This document shows positions 8,871-17,884 of a stretch of 64,000 bases of DNA, one piece after another. The translations under genes and the position numbers were made by a program. How positions within the stretch are numbered: position 1 is the first letter of the stretch; each line of letters starts with the position of its first letter. Source of the DNA: Nitrospira sp. (lineage in GTDB: Bacteria; Nitrospirota; Nitrospiria; Nitrospirales; Nitrospiraceae); the NCBI GenBank assembly GCA_030123625.1, contig CP126121.1:970179-1034178 (forward strand). Reading direction: 5' to 3'. The notes under the pieces are model-generated. The model did not search any database. It was not told the origin of the DNA and saw nothing but the letters and a program-made list of their open reading frames with translations.

Positions 8871-9973
8871 CGACGGCTCCAGCTCAATGCGTAGTCTTTG
8901 ATCTCCACCGGCTCCATCTCCGGTTGGACCGTGAAGGGAGTCTTGGATTCGATCATCACCGCCACTTCGGTGGTGTACATCTTCGTCTTGCCGGCTTGGA
9001 CCGCCTGCGGGTGCGGTCCATGGTGGATACCCTGCGGGTGTAGCGTGAGCATCCCCGCTTGAATCCCGGCGCGGCTGAAGAATTCCCCATCATGATAGAA
9101 CAGCACTTCATCATAGTCCGTATTTCGATGATAAAAGGGCACGCGCAAGGCCTCCGGATCACTTTCCAACGGCCTCGGAGCAAAAGTGGAAATGAGGCAC
9201 CCTCCGGCTTGGAATGTCTGATGGACGCTCGGCGGCAGATGATAGCGGGGACTGACGACCGGCCGGAAGTCCCTCACGTTCAGCTTCGCAACCCAGAGAT
9301 CTCCTTTCCACCCGACGACGTCCATGGGATAGAAGGGATAGGTCACTCCCGTCCATTCACCTTGACGCTTGATGTGGACCTCCCATGTTTGGAATCCGGT
9401 TTCTGCCGGTTCTACCGGCTCCAACTCAGGAGCAAGCAACACGCCTTTATCGAACAACGCATGTTGTCCGAGGGGACCTCGATCCGGCATGACCATAGGA
9501 ATCGGGGTCTCCATAATCAGCGAAAAAGAAGGGTCCGTATCGACATGAATTCGATAGGTCGTACCTTTAGGAATCACCACGTAATCGCCCGGCTCGTAGG
9601 AAAGAACGCCATAATCCGTCTCAAACCTGCCTCTCCCCAGATGCACGAAATGGACTTCATCTCCGTCCGCATTGCGCACGAAACAGGGCATGGTCTCTCG
9701 TCGCCAGGACATGTGGAGATGTACATCCTGGCTTTGCATCATCAATACTGATTGCGTGGTATCGGAGAATGCGGTCTTGGGGATCTGCGTACAGGCAAAG
9801 GCCCTCGGCCTCAGCTTCCCGTCGATAGCGATCCAGGCTGTCGGTGGATGTGTTCGGTAGAGATGAGAAACCGAGCCCACGAAACCGTTTCGGCCATGTT
9901 CTTCTTCATACAGCCCTTCGGGAATTCCGACATGGGCCTGGTTGGGAACTTTTCCTCTCCGCTTGAGATACAT
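8867..9973 (-). CDS. hmgA: Homogentisate 1,2-dioxygenase
   Basis: A 368-residue cupin dioxygenase. The C-terminal half carries the iron site: SVHQTF, the YDEVLFYHDGEF segment and HPQGIHHGPHP. The N-terminal half has MSWRRETMPCF and a cupin strand pair (GDYVVIPKGTTYRI). It opens the ring of homogentisate to maleylacetoacetate. It is shorter than the roughly 430-450 residues common in eukaryotes and proteobacteria but similar to the compact bacterial form. It starts 30 bp after the HPPD-like gene and overlaps the FAH gene by four bases. Confidence 0.9.
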   Translation of the reverse strand: MYLKRRGKVPNQAHVGIPEGLYEEEHGRNGFVGSVSHLYRTHPPTAWIAIDGKLRPRAFACTQIPKTAFSDTTQSVLMMQSQDVHLHMSWRRETMPCFVRNADGDEVHFVHLGRGRFETDYGVLSYEPGDYVVIPKGTTYRIHVDTDPSFSLIMETPIPMVMPDRGPLGQHALFDKGVLLAPELEPVEPAETGFQTWEVHIKRQGEWTGVTYPFYPMDVVGWKGDLWVAKLNVRDFRPVVSPRYHLPPSVHQTFQAGGCLISTFAPRPLESDPEALRVPFYHRNTDYDEVLFYHDGEFFSRAGIQAGMLTLHPQGIHHGPHPQAVQAGKTKMYTTEVAVMIESKTPFTVQPEMEPVEIKDYALSWSRR

Positions 9974-10003
9974 GACCGGCTCCCGCAGGAGTGGATCGCT
10001 CGG

Positions 10004-10591
10004 TTAGGACGCCTTTTTCAGCGGTTCCTTTTGCCCTGACGGCGACGATGAGTCGTAATCAATGATCGTCCTCTCGATCCCGGACGTTTGATCTCGTTCG
10101 ATATCCTTGTACAGTGACTCCACCGTGCTTCTGACGAACGTCCTCGCCGCCACGTCACCATGCTGCCGCTGGGTCAATTCGAAGAACAACCCACTGTGCG
10201 GAAAGAGAGGATAGGTGAAGCGTTGCTTAAGCGGTCCAAACCCATCCCGCCCCTCTTTGACCGGTCCGCTGAACTTGACGCCATGCGCCTCCCACTCTCG
10301 GCACACCGCTTCGATATCATCGACTTCGAGAGCCACATGCTGCACGCCCGGTCCATACCGTTCTATGAATTCGTTGATTTGAGACTTTCCCGTTTTGTCG
10401 CGGCCCTGCATGAGGGCGATCTTGGCGGTTCCACGCTGTACGACGATAGTATCCATCGATGAGGTGTTGCTTCCGACATCTCTGGCAGACCAGATCACTT
10501 CAAAACCCAAGATCTTGGCGAACAGGAATTCCGCAGCTTCAAGATTGTCGACACAGAGAGTCACATGATCAAAACCGGTGGCCTGTTCCAT
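10004..10591 (-). CDS. Half-size 4-hydroxyphenylpyruvate dioxygenase-like VOC protein
   Basis: A 195-residue vicinal-oxygen-chelate protein. I start at ATG 10591 because GGGAGG lies just upstream. The segment FDHVTLCVDNLEAAE, then DKTGKSQINEFIERYGPGVQ, then HVALEVDDI and finally FFELTQR follows the order of the C-terminal catalytic half of 4-hydroxyphenylpyruvate dioxygenase, including the His, His, Glu iron ligands. Ordinary HPPD is about 350 residues with two VOC halves; here the N-terminal half is missing. As the first gene of an operon with homogentisate dioxygenase, it is the obvious candidate to make homogentisate from tyrosine-derived 4-hydroxyphenylpyruvate. Another VOC dioxygenase role is possible. 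Confidence 0.75.
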   Translation of the reverse strand: MEQATGFDHVTLCVDNLEAAEFLFAKILGFEVIWSARDVGSNTSSMDTIVVQRGTAKIALMQGRDKTGKSQINEFIERYGPGVQHVALEVDDIEAVCREWEAHGVKFSGPVKEGRDGFGPLKQRFTYPLFPHSGLFFELTQRQHGDVAARTFVRSTVESLYKDIERDQTSGIERTIIDYDSSSPSGQKEPLKKAS

Positions 10592-10828
10592 GGCGCCTCC
10601 CCATCGTCTTGGCACGAGGGACCCTTGCGTAAATTACATTTTCGTATTACATGATGCGATAATACTATTGTTCAAAACTTATTACAAGATGTTCCGCTGC
10701 CAAATGTTTTAAAATAGCTCGGCATGATATTGATTGGACGTAATATTAACGCTCATTAGTCTATTGCCACTGTGATATAACATATATATCATTAACTACA
10801 CTCATCACCAGAACATTCGGAGGTACCC
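10592..10828. promoter_or_regulatory. Divergent AT-rich intergenic promoter region
   Basis: This 237-bp gap separates the minus-strand tyrosine/valine operon from the plus-strand lipid operon and should contain promoters for both. It is far richer in A and T than its surroundings. A small palindromic core, TAATATTA, lies at about 10741-10748. On the plus strand a TTGCCA at 10764-10769 is followed 15 bp later by TATATC, a weak promoter-like pair. An AGG-rich ribosome site (CGGAGG) precedes the plus-strand gene. No known regulator binding site could be assigned. Confidence 0.45.
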
Positions 10829-11575
10829 ATGACGTTTCATCAGAAAATGAGACGACTGGTGCTCGAGCATGGTGCCATCAACAACTCCTACTTGGATCGC
10901 TTCAGAGTAGGAGATCTTACCGATTTGGACCTCAAGGAGTTCGCACTCGAGTTCTACAACTTTTCCCGGTTTTTCCCCCGCATCCTGATATCCCAGTTGG
11001 TAAATACCGAAGATGAACGGGTAGCCGATGAACTGACCAAGGTCCTGTACTCCGAGTTGGGCGACGGACAAGCCGATCATCGGCATGAACTCCTCTATCG
11101 AAGATTTTTGCGATCCGTGGGTATCGACATACACGAAGCCATGACCCGACCGATGCTGCCTTCAACCCGCGCCTACATAGAGGGAATGGAACGGCTCTAT
11201 AGTGACGGCAATCACGCCAAGGCCTTGGGAGCGTCCTTTGGACTTGAGAACATGGCCATCACGATGTGGGATTACCTGATCCCCGGTCTCGTCCATCTCA
11301 GAGCTATTCGCCACCCGCACATGGACCTGACGTATTTCACGTTTCACCGGGAACTGGAGCAGAGTCATGAGGAGGCGATGAAACACGCCGTTCAAGTCAT
11401 GGACGACGGCGTTGGCTCGACAACACTGTCGTTTCACCAGCAAGAAGACTTTCGGCTTGGCGTGACGTCCGTCCTAGACTATCTGGAGGGATTTTGGATG
11501 GGACTTGAGAGCCACCGTCCTACCGACGTTGGCCGGTCCGCACGACATGAAATGAATGCAGCGGCCTCCCAATAA
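10829..11575 (+). CDS. Heme-oxygenase-fold iron-containing redox enzyme (HDO-like)
   Basis: A 248-residue all-helical protein of the iron-containing redox enzyme family, within the heme-oxygenase-like diiron oxidase superfamily. Candidate metal ligands follow the family order: Glu76 (YSELGDG), His84/His86 (ADHRHE), Glu140 (FGLENMA), and His173/Glu175/His180 (FHRELEQSHEEAM). Relatives include fatty-acid decarboxylases (UndA type), N-oxygenases and the chlamydial CADD protein. It is the first gene of the plus-strand operon, 53 bp before an acyl-CoA ligase, so a lipid substrate is conceivable but unproven. The start is supported by CGGAGG upstream. Confidence 0.7.
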   Translation: MTFHQKMRRLVLEHGAINNSYLDRFRVGDLTDLDLKEFALEFYNFSRFFPRILISQLVNTEDERVADELTKVLYSELGDGQADHRHELLYRRFLRSVGIDIHEAMTRPMLPSTRAYIEGMERLYSDGNHAKALGASFGLENMAITMWDYLIPGLVHLRAIRHPHMDLTYFTFHRELEQSHEEAMKHAVQVMDDGVGSTTLSFHQQEDFRLGVTSVLDYLEGFWMGLESHRPTDVGRSARHEMNAAASQ

Positions 11576-11628
11576 CCACTGGCGAGCGATAGCGCTCCAT
11601 TCCTGCCGCAAGCGGGCGAGAGGGTCAT

Positions 11629-13344
11629 ATGCAACAGCCCTGGATCAGTCGGTATGATGCCGGTGTTCCCGCTCACGTCGATTATCCTGAATGGACTGTA
11701 CCGGACCTCCTGCGCCATTCAGCCGCACGCGCTCCAGATTCTCCCGCACTGCTCTTCTACGGCGCCCGCCTTTCCTATCGCGATCTCGATGACTTGACGA
11801 CTCGCCTGGCAGTCGCTCTTCACAGACTGGGAGTCAAGCGCGGTGATCGGGTCGCACTCATGCTCCCGAACATTCCACAATCGGTCATCGCGTACTACGG
11901 CATCATGAAGGCCGGAGCCATCGTCGTTCCCACCAATCCGCTCTACGTAGAACGAGAAATCCAAACGCAATTGGTGGATTCCGGAAGCAGCACCATTGTC
12001 GCCCTTGACCTGTTCTACCCACGCATCCGGACCGTCCAGACGGCAACCACCTTCCCCAAGCAGATCATCATGACGAGTATTCGTGACTTTCTCCCGCCGT
12101 TGAAAAAGTTCCTGTATCCCCTCAAGGCTCGACTGGCCAAGCGATGGATTTCCACTCCAACCGGACCATCGATCTATGACTTCGTCGATCTGATTAACTC
12201 GACTCCCAATGCAAATGGGGACCAGATCTCCGACTTACCGATGGTCGCTCCGGACGACCTAGCGCAACTCCAATACACAGGCGGGACAACCGGCATACCG
12301 AAGGGCGTGATGTTGACCCATCGGAACGTGGTCGTGAACACACTCCAAGGACGCGCCTGGGATCCGCATTTTCGAGACGGCGGGGAATTATTTCTGGGGG
12401 CGATTCCCTTCTTCCACTGTTACGGCCAAAGCACCTGTCAAAACTTGGCCGTCGCGACCGGATGCCCGATCGTGCTCCTTCCGCGTTTTCACCCCGACGA
12501 GGTGGTAAAAGCGATCCACAATCATCGCGTCACCGTCTTCTCGGGCGTCCCGATGATGTTCGCGAAGATCAACGAAGTGTCCCACATCGAACGCTACAAT
12601 TTACGTTCTCTGCGGGTCTGCCTGAGCGGTGCCAGCCCGCTGCCGGCGGATGTGCAAAAGGAGTTTGAGCGGACGACCGGAGTGAGGATCGCGGAAGGAT
12701 ATGGGCTGACCGAAGCAGGACCGACCACTCACTGCAATCCCCTACACATGGAGCATCCACACGGAGCTATGGGGCTTCCCTTCCCCGACACGGAGGCACG
12801 TGTGGTCGACGCGGACAATGGGCTGCATGATGTTCCCATTGGTGAAACAGGTGAATTGATCGTGCGGGGTCCCCAGATCATGCAGGGCTACTGGAATAAG
12901 GAAGAGGAGACGCAGGCTGTTTTGCGGGACAGCTGGCTCTTTACCGGCGACCTCGTGCGCAGGAACGACGACGGCTACTTCTTTTTCGTCGATCGCAAGA
13001 AGGACATCATCAAATCCCATGGTGAAACGGTCTATCCGCGAGAAGTTGAAGAGGTGTTACTCCAACACCCGGACGTTTCCGAGGCAGCCGTCGTGGGGGT
13101 CGCAGATCATATCTACGGTGAACTCATTGAAGCGTACATCGTGACGAAACCCGGGTCACTCGTCACGAAACAGGAATTGATTCAGCACTGCACCGGACAA
13201 CTCGCACGGTACAAGATCCCGTCGGCCGTTGAATTTCGGGAGGAATTGCCTCGGACAATCATCGGTAAAGTTCTGCGTCGGACGATGCGCGAAGAAGCGG
13301 TTCGCTCGCGCAGTGCCGAAACAGTTGAACATCAAGCGGTGTGA
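11629..13344 (+). CDS. fadD: Long-chain acyl-CoA synthetase
   Basis: A 571-residue AMP-forming ligase of the FadD type and of normal length. It has the nucleotide-binding loop YTGGTTGIPKGVML (about 216-229), the ATP/acyl motif GYGLTEAGPTTH (about 360), the hinge region DRKKDIIKSHGETVYPREVEE beginning near 458, and the C-terminal catalytic lysine motif LPRTIIGKVLRR. It activates free fatty acids to acyl-CoA, feeding the beta-oxidation genes that follow. The next gene begins 10 bp downstream. A broader organic-acid specificity cannot be ruled out. Confidence 0.88.
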   Translation: MQQPWISRYDAGVPAHVDYPEWTVPDLLRHSAARAPDSPALLFYGARLSYRDLDDLTTRLAVALHRLGVKRGDRVALMLPNIPQSVIAYYGIMKAGAIVVPTNPLYVEREIQTQLVDSGSSTIVALDLFYPRIRTVQTATTFPKQIIMTSIRDFLPPLKKFLYPLKARLAKRWISTPTGPSIYDFVDLINSTPNANGDQISDLPMVAPDDLAQLQYTGGTTGIPKGVMLTHRNVVVNTLQGRAWDPHFRDGGELFLGAIPFFHCYGQSTCQNLAVATGCPIVLLPRFHPDEVVKAIHNHRVTVFSGVPMMFAKINEVSHIERYNLRSLRVCLSGASPLPADVQKEFERTTGVRIAEGYGLTEAGPTTHCNPLHMEHPHGAMGLPFPDTEARVVDADNGLHDVPIGETGELIVRGPQIMQGYWNKEEETQAVLRDSWLFTGDLVRRNDDGYFFFVDRKKDIIKSHGETVYPREVEEVLLQHPDVSEAAVVGVADHIYGELIEAYIVTKPGSLVTKQELIQHCTGQLARYKIPSAVEFREELPRTIIGKVLRRTMREEAVRSRSAETVEHQAV

Positions 13345-13354
13345 GGGGGAGCCC

Positions 13355-14545
13355 ATGAAAGATCTCGTGATCGTAACCGGCGTCCGGACTCCGATCGGGA
13401 ATTACGGCGGAGTGCTAAAAGATTTGCCGGCACAGAAGCTCGGAGAACTGGCGGTACGCGAGGTCATTGCGAAAACCGGCATCGATCCGACGGTGATCGA
13501 AGAAGTGATCATCGGTTGTGTGGGGCAACCGAGTGATGCGTATAACATCGCCCGCGTCATCGCCCTCCAGGCCGGACTCCCCATCAAAACTCCAGCCTAT
13601 ACGGTTCAACGCAATTGCTCATCGGGTCTTCAGCCGTTTGTGAACGCCTACCAGAATCTCCAAAGTCAGGATGCCGATGTGCAAATCGTGGGCGGCGTCG
13701 AGAATATGAGCCGCGCCCCCTATCTCTCTCGGGACATGCGCTGGGGCAAGCGGCTGCGCCACGCCGAATTCATCGACAGTATCTGGGAGGGATTGACGGA
13801 CCCAGTCTGCGGCCAGCTCATGGGCCGGACCGCGGAAACGTTGGCGGAGGAGTTTGGAATCGGTCGTGCGGAACAGGACCGGTTTACAGTAGAAAGTCAT
13901 CGCCGCGCGTTTAAAGCCATGAGGGAAGGCCGGCTAAAAGAGGAGCTCGTGCCCGTCACCATCTCGAAATCAGTGGCCGGACGCGAAGTTCCTCCGCTCG
14001 TGGTGACACAAGATGAAGGTCCAAACATCGGTCTGACCGAACCTCAGCTGGCCCTCTATCCACCCCTCTTCAAAGAGGGCGGCACCGTCACCGCAGGGAA
14101 CAGCTGCCCGCTCAACGACGGGGCTGCCGCTGCCATCGTCATGTCGGCCGAACGAGCGAAGGATCTTGGGATGCATCCGCTCGGCCGTGTGAAAAGTTAT
14201 GCCTTCGTGGGAGTGGACCCGGCACGCATGGGGGTCGGTCCGGTAGAAGCGCTCCCAGCAGCACTCAAACGGACAGGCCTGAGTTTGACCGATCTCGAGC
14301 TGATCGAAGTGAACGAGGCGTTTGCCGCTCAGTATCTTGCCGTCGAACGACTGCTGGGACTCAAACGAGAACTCGTCAACGTCAACGGCGGTGCCATCGC
14401 CCTGGGCCATCCTGTCGGAATGACGGGCACACGTCTTGTCATTACAGTTTTGCATGAAATGCGACGACGCGGCGCTGCGCTGGGGGCGGTCGCTCTGTGC
14501 ATCGGCGGCGGACAGGGAGCGGCAATGGTACTGGAACAGATATGA
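13355..14545 (+). CDS. Acetyl-CoA acyltransferase (thiolase) of beta-oxidation operon
   Basis: A 396-residue thiolase. I use ATG 13355, preceded by GAGGGGGA, rather than the in-frame upstream codon that lies inside the ligase gene. The active site is complete: Cys88 in QRNCSSGLQ, the GHPVGMTG histidine motif and the LCIGGGQG cysteine. It would release acetyl-CoA from 3-ketoacyl-CoA. It is paralogous to the thiolase at 2664-3851. Having one thiolase in each divergent operon suggests different chain-length preferences. Confidence 0.9.
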   Translation: MKDLVIVTGVRTPIGNYGGVLKDLPAQKLGELAVREVIAKTGIDPTVIEEVIIGCVGQPSDAYNIARVIALQAGLPIKTPAYTVQRNCSSGLQPFVNAYQNLQSQDADVQIVGGVENMSRAPYLSRDMRWGKRLRHAEFIDSIWEGLTDPVCGQLMGRTAETLAEEFGIGRAEQDRFTVESHRRAFKAMREGRLKEELVPVTISKSVAGREVPPLVVTQDEGPNIGLTEPQLALYPPLFKEGGTVTAGNSCPLNDGAAAAIVMSAERAKDLGMHPLGRVKSYAFVGVDPARMGVGPVEALPAALKRTGLSLTDLELIEVNEAFAAQYLAVERLLGLKRELVNVNGGAIALGHPVGMTGTRLVITVLHEMRRRGAALGAVALCIGGGQGAAMVLEQI

Positions 14546-14572
14546 ACGGCACGCTCGTTAAAGGAGCGCCAC

Positions 14573-15793
14573 ATGTACATCTATAAAGTCGGAGTCGTCG
14601 GTGCGGGGATGATGGGAGCCCAAATCGCGGAAGTGATGAGTTATGCCGGACTACCGGTCGTATTGGCCGATATCAATGAAGCCTTGGTGAAACGAGGTCT
14701 CGAATCGGTCCGAGCGATTTACCAGTCACGAGTCGACAAAGGGAAAATGACCGCGGAGCAACTCGTGGAGAAGATGTTGCTCGTGACCGGCTCGGCCGGT
14801 CTGGACGACCTCAAGGAGGTCGATCTTGTGATCGAGGCGGTATCGGAGGATGCCAAGCTCAAGGCACAGGTCTTTCATGAGTTGGATCAGATTTGCCCAC
14901 GAAGCACAATCTTGGCCAGTAACACGTCGGCTCTCTCCATCTCGGCTCTTGGTGCCTCCACGACAAGGCCGGATAAGGTGCTCGGCCTCCACTTTTTCAA
15001 CCCAGCCTATGTGATGCGGCTCGTAGAGGTGGTGCCGGGACTCGCGACTGCCACTCAGACGCTCGACGATGCGGTGGGTTTTACGGAAAGCATCGGGAAA
15101 CTGCCAATCGTGGTGAAGGAGTGCGCCGGTTTCTTAGTCAACCGTGTACTGATGGCCTATGTGAACGAAGCGGTTCGTGCTCTACAGGAAGGAGCCGCCA
15201 CGCTGCAGGAAATCGATCAGGAGATGGTGTCATTCGGCATGCCGGTCGGACCACTGGCTCTTCTGGATGCGGTGGGTCTCGATATCTCGTACGAGGTCGC
15301 CCGCATTCTGTACCGCAGTTACGGGCCCCGCATGACACCGGCTCCCTTGCTTGAAGCTATGCTCAAGGCCGGTCGTATAGGTGTCAAATGCGGCCATGGC
15401 TTCTATGACTATGTCGGTGAAGAAGGAGGTCGCGATCAGGAAATGGAACACCTTCTCCAGGCGGTGAGGCCGAACACCGACCAAGGAGTGACGCGATGGA
15501 GTCGCTCGCGGCTCCTCTCGGCGATGACAAACGAAGCTGTCACGGCACTTCAGGAAGGCGTGGCTTCAGCCGGCGACATCGATCTGGCGATGGTGGCAGG
15601 GATCGGCTATCCCAAAGACAAAGAGGGGCCGCTGCATTTCGCGGATCAGCTGGGGATCGATCAGGTCCTGCACGAGCTTGAGGACTTCGCTCAAACGCTC
15701 GGACCGCGCTTTTGGCCGGCACCGATGCTGCGCAGGATGGTGGATGCCGGCTTCACCGGGCGAATTGCCGGACGGGGGTTCTTCACCTATTGA
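14573..15793 (+). CDS. 3-hydroxyacyl-CoA dehydrogenase, extended C-terminal form
   Basis: A 406-residue enzyme with an N-terminal NAD domain ([11 protein letters not shown] at about 11-21, [26 protein letters not shown] with the catalytic His and Glu). Two tandem 3HCDH C-terminal domains follow: [18 protein letters not shown] to GHGFYDY, then [18 protein letters not shown] to AGRGFFTY. That makes it about 110 residues longer than the single-domain enzyme at 1663-2562 and similar to the dehydrogenase half of FadB, but without the hydratase part, which is a separate gene downstream. It oxidises 3-hydroxyacyl-CoA with NAD. Confidence 0.9.
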   Translation: MYIYKVGVVGAGMMGAQIAEVMSYAGLPVVLADINEALVKRGLESVRAIYQSRVDKGKMTAEQLVEKMLLVTGSAGLDDLKEVDLVIEAVSEDAKLKAQVFHELDQICPRSTILASNTSALSISALGASTTRPDKVLGLHFFNPAYVMRLVEVVPGLATATQTLDDAVGFTESIGKLPIVVKECAGFLVNRVLMAYVNEAVRALQEGAATLQEIDQEMVSFGMPVGPLALLDAVGLDISYEVARILYRSYGPRMTPAPLLEAMLKAGRIGVKCGHGFYDYVGEEGGRDQEMEHLLQAVRPNTDQGVTRWSRSRLLSAMTNEAVTALQEGVASAGDIDLAMVAGIGYPKDKEGPLHFADQLGIDQVLHELEDFAQTLGPRFWPAPMLRRMVDAGFTGRIAGRGFFTY

Positions 15794-15823
15794 CAATTTT
15801 AGTCCTGTCCGAAGGAGGAGCAG

Positions 15824-16612
15824 ATGACTACTGAGACGGGTGCCATGCATGGTTGCCAGATTGAAGAAGGTGTCGCCCTCGTGACGCTCAATCATCCACC
15901 CGTCAATGTCCTCACCCCCGAACTGCTTACAGAGTTGGACGGCGCGTTCGACTCGCTCGCGAAGGATGACGCCGTCAAGGCGGTGGTGCTCACGGGAGCC
16001 GGCCGATACTTCGTTGCGGGAGCCGATATTCGAGTGCTGGCCTCCATTCCCTCTTCAACAGAGGGCGAAGCACTCGCACGTCACGGACAAATGATTTTGA
16101 ACAAGATTGAGGCTTTTGAAAAACCGGTCATCGCCGCGATCAATGGCGCCTGCTTGGGAGGAGGTTTGGAATTGGCTCTGTGCTGTCATATCCGCTTCGC
16201 GGCGGAAGGCGCCAGACTCGGCCTGCCGGAAATCAACCTCGGCATCATGCCGGGATTCGGCGGCACTCAACGCCTTCCCCGACTCATCGGCCAACCCAAG
16301 GCCATGGAATTGATTCTGACGGGTGAGCCGGTCTCAGCCCAGGAAGCCATGAGTCTGGGTTTGGTGTCCCGCGTAGTATCCGCGGATGATCTTCTGCGCC
16401 AGGCACAGGGGTTGGCGCATAAAATGGCCGTAAAAAGCCGGGTGGCGCTCCGTGCGTCGCTTCGAGCCATCCGTGAAGGCATGACGCTTGACCTTTCCGA
16501 CGGCTTGGTTCTGGAGGCCCGTCTGTTCGGTGAATTGTGCGATACCGACGATCGAAAAGAAGGAGTGTCGGCTTTCTTGGAGAAACGACAGCCTCGGTTC
16601 AAGAACCATTAG
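15824..16612 (+). CDS. Enoyl-CoA hydratase
   Basis: A 262-residue crotonase-family protein with a strong GAAGGAGGAG ribosome site. The oxyanion-hole segments GAGRYFVAGADIR and NGACLGGGLELAL, and the second catalytic glutamate in LGLPEINLGIMPGFGGTQ, are all present. This matches true enoyl-CoA hydratases with two catalytic glutamates. It hydrates trans-2-enoyl-CoA to 3-hydroxyacyl-CoA. It is placed directly after the hydroxyacyl-CoA dehydrogenase gene, and together they replace a fused FadB. Confidence 0.9.
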   Translation: MTTETGAMHGCQIEEGVALVTLNHPPVNVLTPELLTELDGAFDSLAKDDAVKAVVLTGAGRYFVAGADIRVLASIPSSTEGEALARHGQMILNKIEAFEKPVIAAINGACLGGGLELALCCHIRFAAEGARLGLPEINLGIMPGFGGTQRLPRLIGQPKAMELILTGEPVSAQEAMSLGLVSRVVSADDLLRQAQGLAHKMAVKSRVALRASLRAIREGMTLDLSDGLVLEARLFGELCDTDDRKEGVSAFLEKRQPRFKNH

Positions 16613-16642
16613 CGGTTGTTAAGGAGACAACGGGAAGGGATT

Positions 16643-17884
16643 ATGCCGGCTCAACGTTCGACAAAATTGGCCTTGGCCCTAGCGGGAGGCGGCTTCACGG
16701 GCTATCTCTTCGAAGTCGGCGCCTTGACAGGTCTGGACGATTTCCTCGGTGAGTCGTTCACCAGCAACGATTTTGACATGTATGTCGGCGTGAGCGCCGG
16801 CTCAGCTGTGGCCGCCCTGCTCGCGCAAGGGGTCCGGCCGGAAGAAATTCTCGAAACCAATTTGTCCGGAAAACGTCCCTACTACTTTGACCACCGGGAT
16901 ATTTTCAGTCCGGCCATCGGGGAAGGCGTAAAGACAATCTGGCGTGCCACGAAGCAACTGATCCCTCTGGTGCGGCTCTATACGCGCAATTATCAGGAAA
17001 TGACGCTCATTGATTTACTGGACAAAGCTCAGGACTCACTTCCCAGCGGCATTTACCGATTGGAGCCTTTTGCGAAATACCTGGAGAAAACATTTACAGC
17101 CAAAGGGCTGGGGCTCCGCTTTGCCGACCTGCGCAAAGATCTTTATATCCCGGCCATTGATTTGGAATCCGGGGAAAGCGTGATCTTCGGCGAAGAAGTC
17201 TGGCGGGATATCTCCATCGCGCAGGCCGTGACCGCCTCCTCCGCCGCGCCGATCTATTTCTGTCCGGTGCGTATTGAGGGGCGCGATTATGTGGACGCGG
17301 GCATCGGGCGACCCGCATTTTTCGATCTGGCCATCGCCAAACAGGTGGATTTCATGGTGATGATCAATCCGATGGCTCGCATTCAACCCCCCGTTTCGTC
17401 ATGGCTTGACTCAGCAAGAACCAAACGTCCGTCTCGCCTTCGCGACAAGGGTTTCTTGACCGTCGGCGAGCAGGCCGGCCGCATTAATCTCGACGCTCGT
17501 ATTTCACAGGCGCTGACCCTGTTCCAGCAAAACCATCCGGACAAAGAGCTGCTGGTGATCACACCGGGTATCAACGATGCACTCTTGTTTGAACGGAGTT
17601 TTCTGAGCTATCAAGACCGCGTGCACCTCCTGCGAGCCGGATACCTGTCGGTTGTGACGCTGGCGCGCGACCGGTACCATGACCTGCGGGGGCAGTTTTC
17701 GCGCCACGGAATCGCGATTGTCCAGGCTGAATTTGAGGAGCGCGTCACATCACGTCTGGTGCAACTCGATCAGATCATTGCTACTTCCGCTCTCTCAAAG
17801 CCTCCGATCAAGAAGGGCGCTCCTATGGGAATTGGACAGGCTGGCGCGGCTTGGTACCAGGCGAAATGGTGGGGCTCACGATGA
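16643..17884 (+). CDS. Patatin-like phospholipase
   Basis: A 413-residue patatin-family serine hydrolase. I start at ATG 16643, after GGAAGGGA, instead of the in-frame TTG at 16616. The glycine-rich oxyanion loop ALAGGGFTGYLFEVGAL opens the protein. The nucleophile motif is GVSAGS at about 52-57, and the catalytic aspartate lies in YVDAGIGRPAF near 215. It should release fatty acids from membrane or storage lipids, supplying FadD upstream. Its stop overlaps the next start codon as ATGA, so it is coupled to the acyl-CoA dehydrogenase gene. No signal peptide is seen, so it is presumably cytoplasmic. Confidence 0.85.
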   Translation: MPAQRSTKLALALAGGGFTGYLFEVGALTGLDDFLGESFTSNDFDMYVGVSAGSAVAALLAQGVRPEEILETNLSGKRPYYFDHRDIFSPAIGEGVKTIWRATKQLIPLVRLYTRNYQEMTLIDLLDKAQDSLPSGIYRLEPFAKYLEKTFTAKGLGLRFADLRKDLYIPAIDLESGESVIFGEEVWRDISIAQAVTASSAAPIYFCPVRIEGRDYVDAGIGRPAFFDLAIAKQVDFMVMINPMARIQPPVSSWLDSARTKRPSRLRDKGFLTVGEQAGRINLDARISQALTLFQQNHPDKELLVITPGINDALLFERSFLSYQDRVHLLRAGYLSVVTLARDRYHDLRGQFSRHGIAIVQAEFEERVTSRLVQLDQIIATSALSKPPIKKGAPMGIGQAGAAWYQAKWWGSR

